A DNA stretch of 39,566 nt from Chitinophagales bacterium (GTDB taxonomy: Bacteria; Bacteroidota; Bacteroidia; Chitinophagales; UBA2359): assembly GCA_020630635.1 (NCBI GenBank), contig JAHDBB010000002.1:1-39566 (forward strand), read 5' to 3'. The position numbers and the translations under genes were made by a program. Shown one piece after another: positions 7,007 to 14,536 of the stretch; position 1 is the stretch's first letter, and each line of letters starts with the position of its first letter. The notes below the pieces were generated by a model. The model did not search any database. It was not told the DNA's origin and saw only the letters and a list, made by a program, of their open reading frames with translations.

Positions 7007-8527
7007 ATGAAAAAAATAAAAAAATATATTAATAACCTAGACTCTCAAGGTCTAGCTCACAAAATTGCTTCTTATTCAGCAATGGCGGCTGCTTTTGTAG
7101 CTTTTACACCTGATGCCAATGCTCAATGCGCTGCTACAACCGCTACTCCAGGTCAACCTGGTCTTTTTCCTGGTGGTACGGTAACACAAATAGATTTTGA
7201 CGGAGATGGAACTATTGACTTCCTAGTGGGTTCTTACAATTTCCGTACTCCTTCTACTGGCTATTTTGGACCTAATCCTGGTAGTGCGTTAGTTTTAGGT
7301 CCTTATCCTTATGTGGTTGCAACAGGAATTACTTACAATTACTACTTGTTTGGTTATAGTGCCACTTCTTTCTTTTTTGCTCAAAACTCAGCTTATGTCA
7401 ATGCTTATGGTAATGGTATTATCACCAGTCCAGTAGCAAGTGGAGCAACTATTTCTTCTGCTCCAGCAATAGGCTCTAATCAACTAAATGTCAATTCTTA
7501 TTATGCTTATTTAAGCAAAGGAGTATTGACTTATTACTCTTTTCCTACTATAGGATTTGGAGGTCCTCTAGCTACCAGTTTTGGAACTACTGGTTTGTTT
7601 TTAGATACAGCACGACCCTATACTTTCCAAGGTGGTCCTTTTGCTAATGTGACCTCTGGTGGTCTTCCTGTTGCAACCAACGAATATATCGGTGTACAAT
7701 TTACCTCTGGTGCAGGAGATACCCATTATGGTTGGATCGAAGTGAGCATAGACCCTACTACCAACACGACTACGGTGGTTAATACGGGCTTCAATGCATG
7801 TCCTGATGCGCCTATCAATGCAGGTGCTTGTCCTGCTCCTTGTGCGATCGACTCTGATGGTTTAGTAGTAAGTGCTTGTGATAATGTAGGAACAACAGCC
7901 GAAGACAATAGCCAAGATGCAGATGATACTTTCACTTTCTCTATCAATCCAACTTCGGCTAGTGGCTGTTCTTATACCATCCAAAATTCAACGAATACGG
8001 CTTTGGTTCCAAACGATGCACCGGCAGCAAGCCCTTCTGGAGATAGAGACTATGGTACTCAAGTAGATTTTGGTCCTTTCTTGATTACTGATGGTCCTGT
8101 AACATTTGACATCGTAGATTCTGTAGATCCGACTTGTGTACAGACTGTAACGGTTACGCCTCCAGCAGCTTGTTCTATGGTCAGTGCCAACGACATCCCG
8201 ACACTCTCCGAATGGGGACTCATTACCTTAGCATTATTATTAATGTCTTATGGTTCGATTATGATGACAGCCGTTGCTGGTTCTACAAGTGGTGGTTCTC
8301 GTACCATTTCATTTGGTAGTCACTCATTTGCAATGCCATTTGATAACAAAGTGTATCGTAGAGCATTGATGTTAACAGGCTTATTGGCTGCTGGTGGATT
8401 TGCTGGATGCTTCGCTATCTATGGAGCAATCTTTATGTCAGACCTTATCGGTGTGGCTATCTCTGGTCCAGTATTTGCTTACTTAGCACACTTATTGTAC
8501 TTATTGGAAACAAATAAAGAAAAATAA
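7007..8527 (+). CDS. IPTL-CTERM surface protein, cassette 3
   Basis: This 506-residue protein has the same long signal peptide type (MKKIKKYINNLDSQGLAHKIASYSAMAAAFVAFTPDANAQ) and the loop IDFDGDGTID. The family block is IGVQF...THYGWIEVS...GFNAC. A further domain of about 120 residues that its cassette 2 paralogue lacks (about 280-390) begins CAIDSDGLVVSACD. The ectodomain has one lysine and three arginines. IPTLSEWG begins at residue 397, and the last 110 residues are nearly identical to those of the cassette 2 protein. At DNA level an 89-bp block near the 3' end is identical between the two genes, although the ectodomains have diverged widely. Confidence 0.87.
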   Translation: MKKIKKYINNLDSQGLAHKIASYSAMAAAFVAFTPDANAQCAATTATPGQPGLFPGGTVTQIDFDGDGTIDFLVGSYNFRTPSTGYFGPNPGSALVLGPYPYVVATGITYNYYLFGYSATSFFFAQNSAYVNAYGNGIITSPVASGATISSAPAIGSNQLNVNSYYAYLSKGVLTYYSFPTIGFGGPLATSFGTTGLFLDTARPYTFQGGPFANVTSGGLPVATNEYIGVQFTSGAGDTHYGWIEVSIDPTTNTTTVVNTGFNACPDAPINAGACPAPCAIDSDGLVVSACDNVGTTAEDNSQDADDTFTFSINPTSASGCSYTIQNSTNTALVPNDAPAASPSGDRDYGTQVDFGPFLITDGPVTFDIVDSVDPTCVQTVTVTPPAACSMVSANDIPTLSEWGLITLALLLMSYGSIMMTAVAGSTSGGSRTISFGSHSFAMPFDNKVYRRALMLTGLLAAGGFAGCFAIYGAIFMSDLIGVAISGPVFAYLAHLLYLLETNKEK

Positions 8528-8561
8528 TCAAGTAGATTATTTTTACTTTTAAAGATATTGT

Positions 8562-8598
8562 AAACCGATCCTTACATTGTAAGGATCGGTTTTTTTAG
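8562..8598 (+). terminator. Terminator of cassette 3
   Basis: AAACCGATCCTTAC pairs with GTAAGGATCGGTTT, followed by a T run. It separates the substrate cassettes from the exosortase gene, which has its own promoter. Confidence 0.88.
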
Positions 8599-8689
8599 TA
8601 TATCATTTTATTCCATTCTTTTTTATATCATTTTATTGACATTTTGTAAAAATGCGTATTTTGGCTAGATAATTGTGAAAAAGTCTATG

Positions 8690-8697
8690 TAACTTTG
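8690..8697 (+). promoter_or_regulatory. Probable -7 element of the exosortase gene
   Basis: TAACTTTG is a perfect TAnnTTTG match 35 bp before the start codon. The best upstream TTG boxes are at poor spacing (14 or 26 bp), so the call rests on the -7 element and its position after a terminator. Confidence 0.5.
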
Positions 8698-8731
8698 TCA
8701 AAAGCAGAAGTTTTTATTTATCTTTAATACA

Positions 8732-9328
8732 ATGTCAAACAAAGAAAACTTATCCAATAATCAAGGAGGAGCCGCTAGCATTGGTTCTGAATACACAGGT
8801 ATCAAAAAGCTGTGGTATGATCGTTCACCTGTATTGCGTTTTATCCTCCTCTTCATCCTATTTATGGCTATTTTCTACTTGTTATTGTGGAGTCAAGATT
8901 TCTTCCAAGAAGTAGTGGTCGCCTCTGTTGCTAAATTTGATGCCAAGCTAGCCAGTTTAGGACTGAATATTTTTGGCTATGGTACCACGACCGAAGGTTC
9001 TCAATTGACTTCACCCCAAATGACGGTTAATGTCAAAACAGGCTGTGATGGTATTGAAGCGATGGCGATGTTTGTGTCGGGTGTACTGGCTTATACGGCT
9101 AGTTGGGGACATAAGATCAGAGGCTTAATTTATGGTTTAGCCTTTTTATTTGGAGTCAATATCTTACGAGTGATGCACCTTTGGCTAACAGGAATCTATA
9201 TGCCTCAATATTTTGAGTTTTTTCATCAAAACTTATGGCAAATTATATTTATCCTAGTCGCCATACTTACTTGGGCTTTCTGGATTAGTCGGATTCGTCC
9301 CAGTCAAAAAGCGAAAGTCTCTATATAG
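8732..9328 (+). CDS. xrtH: Exosortase H-type transpeptidase (IPTL-CTERM-specific)
   Basis: This 198-residue multi-pass inner membrane protein belongs to the exosortase/archaeosortase family. The three conserved residues are visible: Cys105 in VKTGCDGIEA, Arg146 in VNILRVMHL and His165 in FEFFHQNLWQ, each at the edge of a hydrophobic segment. Helices lie at about 34-53, 108-122, 131-150 and 168-188. Exosortase H is the family member known to co-occur with IPTLxxWG-CTERM proteins, and here three such proteins lie immediately upstream, which supports the assignment. It should cleave its substrates at the IPTL-proximal region during export and hand them to an envelope acceptor. It is shorter than the roughly 280-residue EpsH-type exosortases, as expected for the single-domain subtypes. 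Confidence 0.88.
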   Translation: MSNKENLSNNQGGAASIGSEYTGIKKLWYDRSPVLRFILLFILFMAIFYLLLWSQDFFQEVVVASVAKFDAKLASLGLNIFGYGTTTEGSQLTSPQMTVNVKTGCDGIEAMAMFVSGVLAYTASWGHKIRGLIYGLAFLFGVNILRVMHLWLTGIYMPQYFEFFHQNLWQIIFILVAILTWAFWISRIRPSQKAKVSI

Positions 9329-9365
9329 TACGACCCAGGATTTCTTTGTTTTAAGCCTTTTTATT

Positions 9366-9483
9366 AGGAGAGAACAGATTTTGCTTCGTCGCAATGGGTC
9401 TCCCTGCTATCCGTTCTTATGCTAAAAGCCTCTCAAAACCTTCTAGCCTTGCTAAGTTTAGCATACCACTACTATCAGGTCTA
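9366..9483 (-). repeat. Dispersed structured element, copy 2 (type B)
   Basis: The reverse-strand core is AGACCTGATAG...GATAGCAGGGAGACC with inner stem TATGCTAAA/TTTAGCATA. The outer stem has CCTG/CAGG in place of CCCG/CGGG, a compensatory pair change. It forms the left arm of a composite with copy 3. Confidence 0.85.
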
Positions 9484-9610
9484 GTTGGTTGAGGGAAGTA
9501 CTTCTTAGTGACTGAAAATGGGACGAAAGGACGAACTGTTCCGTTTTTACATGTTGGGACGTGAAAGGGGTGTTTGTATTTTATTAAACGACAAACCCAA
9601 TAAACCGAAA

Positions 9611-9906
9611 ACGTCCCATCGTCCCTTAATTAAAAAAAACGTTGAGACCTTGCAAAAATAGCCCCGATAGTAGTGGTATTGCTGTGAAGTGGGGCTAATT
9701 CGAATGATGACTTCGAGTCACTATTTGATTGAGTAAGGCGAGAACAGCAATAAGAACGGATAGCGGGACCTTCCAAGACGACGAAGCTCTCAAACCTTCG
9801 CTCCTAGCCCAAAAATAAAATAGAATGATAGGATTTTTCAAGCATTAAATAGAAACGTCCCATCGTCCCTAAAAAGACAGGAAATGAAGAGTCGTCCCAT
9901 CGTCCC
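9611..9906. repeat. CGTCCCATCGTCCC short repeats
   Basis: Copies of (A)CGTCCCATCGTCCC lie at 9611-9625, 9855-9869 and 9893-9906. Reverse-complement copies occur at about 14354-14366 and at 39480-39493 and 39518-39531. Function is unknown; they accompany the composite element. Confidence 0.75.
9660..9806 (+). repeat. Dispersed structured element, copy 3 (type A)
   Basis: AGCCCCGATAGTAGTGGTATTGCTGT...ACAGCAATAAGAACGGATAGCGGGACC; inner stem TATTGCTGT/ACAGCAATA; ends CGAAG...CTTCGCTCCTA. Confidence 0.87.
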
Positions 9907-9966
9907 AAAACATAAAAAGTCACTTGTCACCAGCAAACTTATGACTCAATAAAACAATTATGAAAA

Positions 9967-10650
9967 ATGCTTGATTTTAAAAAAGTTCTTTTATTTGTCG
10001 TCTTATTCGGATTTATTTTTGCCGCCCTCAATTTTATTGTACCTGCCTTAGAATTGGATAAATGGTACAATAAACAGTTTATAAAGGTAGGAAATACAGT
10101 GTACGGTGATTATCGGGATAAAGCACAAGTGAAGTTCGTCAAATTTAAATCTCAAACCAACCCACTCTTTAAACATCCATTCAAGGACTATGATGATGGT
10201 CTCATGGTACAAATTTTAAGTAAGGCGCAGATTGAGGAGGCAACAAGACGAGCAAAATTGGCAAAAGCTACTGAAATTAAAGTCAATCACGCCCAGTTTT
10301 ATATAGATACGTGGCAATTTGGCTGGATTCCTTTGATGCTGGTGATGTCGCTTATATTGGCAACACCGATACCGCTTAGAAGGCGATTGATTGCGCTTAT
10401 CTTGGGGATTATGCTTATGTTAGGCTTTACTTTTTTTAGATTTTGGGTACGTTTTGTGGTAGATATCAATCGTCATGGATGGCTACAACTAGGAGAACAA
10501 GGTCCTTTTATGAAAAAAGCCTTTGTGTATATGAATACAGGCTTGATGTTTATGGGGGCTAGCTTGATGGCTGCCGTCCTTATATGGGCAATTGTAGCCT
10601 TTCGTAAAGGTGACCAAGTGCGTTTTTTAAAGCCTGTCGAGGAAGCCTAG
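9967..10650 (+). CDS. Exosortase-associated multi-pass membrane protein (putative)
   Basis: This 227-residue protein has an N-terminal helix at about 7-28, a mixed hydrophilic segment of about 85 residues that is probably periplasmic, then helices at about 117-135, 138-157 and 195-222. An FRFWVRFVVDINRHGW stretch lies between helices. I do not recognise the family from motifs. Its position directly after the exosortase, separated only by repeat elements, suggests it is a partner, as many single-domain exosortases have a small membrane gene beside them. I chose the ATG at 9967; an ATG at 9960 in another frame reads only four codons (MKNA) and overlaps this start. The assigned role is inference. 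Confidence 0.6.
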   Translation: MLDFKKVLLFVVLFGFIFAALNFIVPALELDKWYNKQFIKVGNTVYGDYRDKAQVKFVKFKSQTNPLFKHPFKDYDDGLMVQILSKAQIEEATRRAKLAKATEIKVNHAQFYIDTWQFGWIPLMLVMSLILATPIPLRRRLIALILGIMLMLGFTFFRFWVRFVVDINRHGWLQLGEQGPFMKKAFVYMNTGLMFMGASLMAAVLIWAIVAFRKGDQVRFLKPVEEA

Positions 10651-10659
10651 TTGAAGTTC

Positions 10660-11043
10660 TCATTCCTTCTCCATCACTTCATAATTTCCGATTGAAAGCA
10701 TCACTAATGTACAGGCTTCTATGGTCTCTATCCCTTGTGCTTGAGCAAGGGCTGCCAGTTCTGGATTTTCAGCACCAGGATTAAAAATAAGGCGTTGAGG
10801 CTTCAAGGATAGCATGTAGTCATAGTAACTTTTTTGTCTTTCTGCACTTAAATAAATCGTAATTGTATGTATATTTTCCCATACAATAGATTCTAGCTCA
10901 ATATTGATTTCTCCTATTTTCCCTTCTTTTATTCCCAGTGGAATTACTTCATATCCTTCATTATCAAGTCGTTGTGTCGCTGTATAGGCATAACGAGCAG
11001 GATTGGGACTTGCTCCTAACACCAATGTTTTCAGATTTGGCAT
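10660..11043 (-). CDS. CoA-binding domain protein (YccU-like)
   Basis: This 127-residue protein has a Rossmann-type start (MPNLKTLVLGASPNPARYAYTA) and the family pattern GYEVIPLG..., IYLSAERQ..., LIFNPGAENPEL and IEACTLVML. This matches stand-alone CoA-binding proteins of about 120-140 residues, which bind CoA or acyl-CoA through the nucleotide fold; the cellular role is undefined. It is convergent with the membrane protein gene (10 bp gap) and divergent from the next small gene. Confidence 0.85.
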   Translation of the reverse strand: MPNLKTLVLGASPNPARYAYTATQRLDNEGYEVIPLGIKEGKIGEINIELESIVWENIHTITIYLSAERQKSYYDYMLSLKPQRLIFNPGAENPELAALAQAQGIETIEACTLVMLSIGNYEVMEKE

Positions 11044-11090
11044 ATTCTTTGATTATATAATTTTATTAATAATAAAGTTAAAACATTTTT

Positions 11091-11399
11091 ATGCTTTTAA
11101 TGAATCAACATGAGGATGTAATCCCGGTTCCAGTCAATCTGGAAAGCATAAAACAATGTCATTTTGTGGAAGCAGAATCTTCTCAACTCACCAATATTGT
11201 AGAAGTTTTGTTGTTTATTAAGTCCTTTTTACAAAGTAATGAGCAACAACATAAAGTACATATTGTATTTAAAACGAGTGAAGGAGTCTGGAAGATAAGC
11301 AGTCCGATTACAGGTAAAAACCATACGGGTTTACTTTTGGATGAAGGCTTAACTATTCCGTATTTCAGCATTATGGGATTGCATCTAGAAATCAATTGA
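11091..11399 (+). CDS. Hypothetical protein, 102 residues
   Basis: This small soluble protein has no signal peptide, no membrane helix and a mixed alpha/beta character (TNIVEVLLFIKSFLQ, then HKVHIVFKTSEGVWKISSP). A start at the second Met (MNQHED, 11100) is equally possible. It is divergent from the CoA-binding gene across only 47 bp and followed by a good terminator, both of which support a real gene. I do not recognise a family. Confidence 0.6.
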   Translation: MLLMNQHEDVIPVPVNLESIKQCHFVEAESSQLTNIVEVLLFIKSFLQSNEQQHKVHIVFKTSEGVWKISSPITGKNHTGLLLDEGLTIPYFSIMGLHLEIN

Positions 11400-11442
11400 G
11401 TCTCTACCGATGTCAACTATTTGGCATTAGATGGATGAAAAG

Positions 11443-11487
11443 AAAAACTCATCGTCTGCAATTAAGTTTGCGGAGGATGAGTTTTTT
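11443..11487. terminator. Terminator after the 102-residue gene
   Basis: AAAACTCATC...CTGCAA pairs with TTTGCGG...GATGAGTTTT and is flanked by A and T runs on either side. It can serve both the plus-strand gene and the minus-strand Rpn-like region. Confidence 0.75.
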
Positions 11488-11499
11488 GTTTATTGGATT

Positions 11500-11796
11500 T
11501 TATGATTCCATTCGTTTCTTTACCTTCTTAACTAGATACATAGACACATTCATAGCTTGGACTATCTGTTGAGGTTTAATGTCCATTTTTAATAGATTTT
11601 CAATAGCTTGCTCTCGTTCTCTCTTGGTATTTTCTCGTTCTCTCTTGGCTTGTTCTTCCAATTTTTCTCGTTCTCTCTTGGCTTGTTCTCGTTCTTGTTC
11701 AATCAATCTTTGCCGTTCTACTAATTCCTTTTCTCTGGCCTTTTGCATACCTAATTTGTAGAGATAATCACTTTCTATGTCATAAGTTATAGGCAT
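11500..11796 (-). pseudogene. Duplicated 3' fragment of the Rpn-like gene
   Basis: This 98-codon ORF repeats the C-terminal part of the neighbouring 305-residue protein, from MPITYDIESDYLYKLGMQKAREKELVER to YLVKKVKKRMES, with a longer run of RERE heptads. Its first Met is an internal residue in the intact gene, so no dedicated start or N-terminal nuclease part exists. The two DNA copies are direct tandem repeats (both contain TTTCTGTTGTTATTTTGATG). It is most simply a tandem 3' duplication that has diverged; expression as a coiled-coil peptide is possible but unsupported. Confidence 0.7.
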
Positions 11797-11804
11797 TTCT
11801 GTTG

Positions 11805-12722
11805 TTATTTTGATGAATTGGGATCCATTCGTTTCTTTACCTTTCTGACTAGATAAAGAGATACATTCAAGACTTGGGTTATTTGTTGGGGTTTCATACC
11901 TATCTCTAACAACTTCTCAATGGCTTGCTCTCGTTCTCTCTTGGCTTGTTCTTCCAATTTTTCTCGCTCTCGTTTGGCTTGTTCAATCAATTTTTTCCGT
12001 TCTACTAACTCCTTTTCTCTAGCCTTTTGCATACCTAATTTGTAGAGATAATCACTTTCTATGTCATAAGTTATAGGCATTTCTGTTGTTATTTTGATGG
12101 ATAATTCTTCTAATTTACGCAATCTTGCTAAGATTGTCAACTGGATCAGGTATTTTGAGAGGCTACTTTTGGAGCTGCTTACTTCACGAAGTCGTCTGAC
12201 TATCAAACGCAAAATAGCTTCTGCATCCCTTTTGGGATAATTCGATAGGATCGCTAATAAGACAAACTCTGGTATTTGAGAACTTAATAAAGTCTGTGTA
12301 TCTAAATTGTAAACTTGTACAATTTCAAAACCTTTGTAAATTTGAGAGGCTGGAACTTGGGTTTCCATATTCGGCGCACCTTTACCCAGAAAAATCACCA
12401 AATGGCGAATGGGCATTTTACGTCTTCTCAACATAAAGTTGTGGTATTCACCGATGCGATAAAGCATATCTTCTTCTGGTTCTGTCTGAAACTCTAGATG
12501 CAGTAAAAACGTTTCACCTCGTTGGGTTTCGACTTCATAAAAGAAGTCCATCTCTCGTTCTAAGGTCTTTTGATACTTTTCTTTGTGGATGATAAACGAC
12601 TTTATCTGAATCCCTAATTGCATCTCTACCAGTGGTAAAAAGATAGACTCGGCATTCTCCTTAAAAATCTTATCATAGATGTTGCCTTTATTCTTGAAAC
12701 CATCCTTGTTTTGCTTGCTCAT
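11805..12722 (-). CDS. Rpn-like PD-(D/E)XK nuclease family protein
   Basis: This 305-residue protein has an N-terminal nuclease-like core. Asp59 in REMDFFYEVE and Glu77-x-Gln79 in LLHLEFQTEPE follow the D...E-x-Q pattern of recombination-promoting nuclease/transposase-like proteins. They are followed by MLYRIGEYHNFMLRRRK and PIRHLVIFLGKG. The C-terminus is a highly charged coiled coil (AKREREKLEEQAKRERE) and a short helix-turn-helix-like end (KPQQITQVLNVSLYLVRKVKKRM). Family members are associated with RecA-independent recombination or with defence, but the role here is unknown. Its 3' end is duplicated just downstream. Confidence 0.75.
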   Translation of the reverse strand: MSKQNKDGFKNKGNIYDKIFKENAESIFLPLVEMQLGIQIKSFIIHKEKYQKTLEREMDFFYEVETQRGETFLLHLEFQTEPEEDMLYRIGEYHNFMLRRRKMPIRHLVIFLGKGAPNMETQVPASQIYKGFEIVQVYNLDTQTLLSSQIPEFVLLAILSNYPKRDAEAILRLIVRRLREVSSSKSSLSKYLIQLTILARLRKLEELSIKITTEMPITYDIESDYLYKLGMQKAREKELVERKKLIEQAKREREKLEEQAKREREQAIEKLLEIGMKPQQITQVLNVSLYLVRKVKKRMDPNSSK

Positions 12723-12793
12723 TGAATTTGTAACATTGCTTCATATATACAATGCAACTTTTCCAAAATGCAAGCGCAATATTCCATAACCAA

Positions 12794-14098
12794 TTAGACC
12801 AACATCCTAGTCGGCTCTTCCAACAAACTCTTAAAGGTCTGTAAGAATCTCGCACCAACAGCTCCGTCTACCACTCGATGATCACAAGACATCGTAATCT
12901 TCATCACACTCGCTACTTTGATTTCATCGTTCTCATCTACCCTAGGAACCTTAGCAATTTTACCAATCGCCATAATACAAGAGTTGGGCGGATTGATGAT
13001 GGCGGTAAATTCGTCTATGTCCATCATACCCAAGTTGGAAATCGCAAAAGTGCCTCCACTCATTTCTTCTAAGCTCAATTTCTTTTCTCTCGCCCTTCCA
13101 GCTAGTTCTTTACTCTCCATAGCGATTTGGCTCAAAGGTTTGTTGTCGGCAAAACGGATGACAGGAACGAGCAATCCTTCTGGAACAGCTACTGCCATTC
13201 CGACATGGATATGCTTGTTAAAACGAAGGCTATCGCCCATCCAAGCAGCATTAACGGCAGGATGCATACGCAAAGCAATCGCAGCCGCTTTGATAATGAT
13301 GTCGTTGAAAGAAATCTTAACTGGAGATATTTCATTGAGCTTTTTACGGGCTGCAATGGTTCTATCCATATTGATTTCCATTCTTAGATAAAAATGCGGT
13401 GCGCCAAACTTACTTTCCGCCAATCGACGAGCGATGGTTTTACGCATTTGGGAAAGGGGCTGATCTTCGTATTGCTCCTCTCCTACTACAGTTGGAAAAA
13501 CAATGGGTGCAGTCGTGGATGATGTGCTACTAGTCGATGTTGTGCGGTTGCTAAGATAGGCTTCAATATCCTTTTTGACAATGCGTCCATGTTCTCCTGT
13601 ACCTGATACGATAGCAATATCTATACCTGCTTCTTTGGCAAGTCGTTTGGCTAAAGGTGAGGCTTTGATACGTCCATTGGTTGGCGGAGCAGCTACGGTT
13701 GTTATGGCTGCTGGAACGGGAGTCGGTGGCGGAGTCGGTGCTACTGGTTGAGGAGTGCTAACGGGGGGAGCAGGAGGTGTATCTGCTGCAGGTGGCTCTT
13801 CAACTGGAGCAGCCGTTTTTTTGTTTTTTTCTTCTTCTAAAATGGCGGAGATGTCTTCCCCTTTTTCGCCTAAAATGGCAATAATGGCATCAATGGCTAC
13901 TGCTGTCCCTTCTTCGACACCTAAGTGTAAAAGAATCCCTTCTTGGTAGCTTTCCAGCTCCATTGTTGCTTTATCTGTTTCAACCTCTGCGAGCAAATCG
14001 CCTGCTTTGATAACATCTCCTATTTTTTTGTGCCAAGCGACCAATACACCTTCTGTCATGGTATCGCTCATACGGGGCATTCTTATTATTTCAGCCAT
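12794..14098 (-). CDS. pdhC: Dihydrolipoamide acetyltransferase (E2) of pyruvate dehydrogenase
   Basis: This 434-residue protein transfers the acetyl group from lipoamide to CoA in the pyruvate dehydrogenase complex. It has one lipoyl domain (residues 1-78, lipoyl Lys43 in EVETDKATME) and a Pro/Ala-rich linker. The peripheral subunit-binding domain (about 143-183, KASPLAKRLAKEAGIDIAIVSGTGEHGRIVKKDIEAYL) is followed by a second linker. The catalytic domain ends with SCDHRVVDGAVGARFL, carrying the HxxxDG active site. The length is normal for a single-lipoyl E2. No E1 or E3 gene is in the window. Other 2-oxoacid E2s are possible, but the lipoyl region favours pyruvate. Confidence 0.9.
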   Translation of the reverse strand: MAEIIRMPRMSDTMTEGVLVAWHKKIGDVIKAGDLLAEVETDKATMELESYQEGILLHLGVEEGTAVAIDAIIAILGEKGEDISAILEEEKNKKTAAPVEEPPAADTPPAPPVSTPQPVAPTPPPTPVPAAITTVAAPPTNGRIKASPLAKRLAKEAGIDIAIVSGTGEHGRIVKKDIEAYLSNRTTSTSSTSSTTAPIVFPTVVGEEQYEDQPLSQMRKTIARRLAESKFGAPHFYLRMEINMDRTIAARKKLNEISPVKISFNDIIIKAAAIALRMHPAVNAAWMGDSLRFNKHIHVGMAVAVPEGLLVPVIRFADNKPLSQIAMESKELAGRAREKKLSLEEMSGGTFAISNLGMMDIDEFTAIINPPNSCIMAIGKIAKVPRVDENDEIKVASVMKITMSCDHRVVDGAVGARFLQTFKSLLEEPTRMLV

Positions 14099-14204
14099 AG
14101 TTTTGACGTGATTTTAATTTGAGGTTATTTTATGAATGGTAAATTGTGAATATGGTTCTTTTCTTGATCTTCATCCTAAAGAATGAAGTAATTTTTTATT
14201 TTTT

Positions 14205-14322
14205 TAGAAGCGAAAGGTTCATTGCTTCGTCGTATTGGAATGTCCCGCTATCCGTTCTTATCACCAAGCTACCCGAACCTTTTAGCCCACACAGTTTGGT
14301 GATACCACTGCTATCGGGGCTA
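14205..14322 (-). repeat. Dispersed structured element, copy 4 (type A)
   Basis: Reverse-strand AGCCCCGATAGCAGTGGTATCACC...GATAACGGATAGCGGGAC-type core; inner stem TATCACCAA/TTGGTGATA; starts with GAAGCGAAAGG. It is the left arm of composite locus 2. Confidence 0.85.
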
Positions 14323-14536
14323 TTTTGAATGGTCTCAACGTTTTTTTAATTAAGGGACGATGGGACATTTTCAGTTCAGTTTGTACTTTGGAAACGATGG
14401 TACGTTTTCGGTTTATTATTTGATTTGTCGTTTAATAAAATACAAACGTCCCTTTCCCGTCCCAACATGTAAAAACTGAACAGTTCGTCCCTTCATCACA
14501 TTTTCAGTCACTAAGAAGTACCTAAACTGAACCAAC

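Larger units (their letters stand above)
9366..9806. repeat. Composite repeat, locus 1 (two elements around a spacer)
   Basis: A type B element on the minus strand, a spacer of about 175 bp (CGAACTGTTCCGTTTTTACATGTTGGGACG... ...CGTCCCATCGTCCCTTAATTAA...) and a type A element on the plus strand. The same composite, inverted, is at 14205-14671. It fills most of the 9329-9966 gap; the remainder holds two more CGTCCCATCGTCCC motifs. Confidence 0.85.

Noticed and set aside
9960-9974. Four-codon ORF (MKNA) overlapping the start of the 227-residue gene
   Set aside because: It is too short to support; a leader peptide role would be speculation.
11579-11761. Plus-strand ORF rich in CSRSLL repeats
   Set aside because: It is the antisense reading of the RERE coiled-coil repeats.
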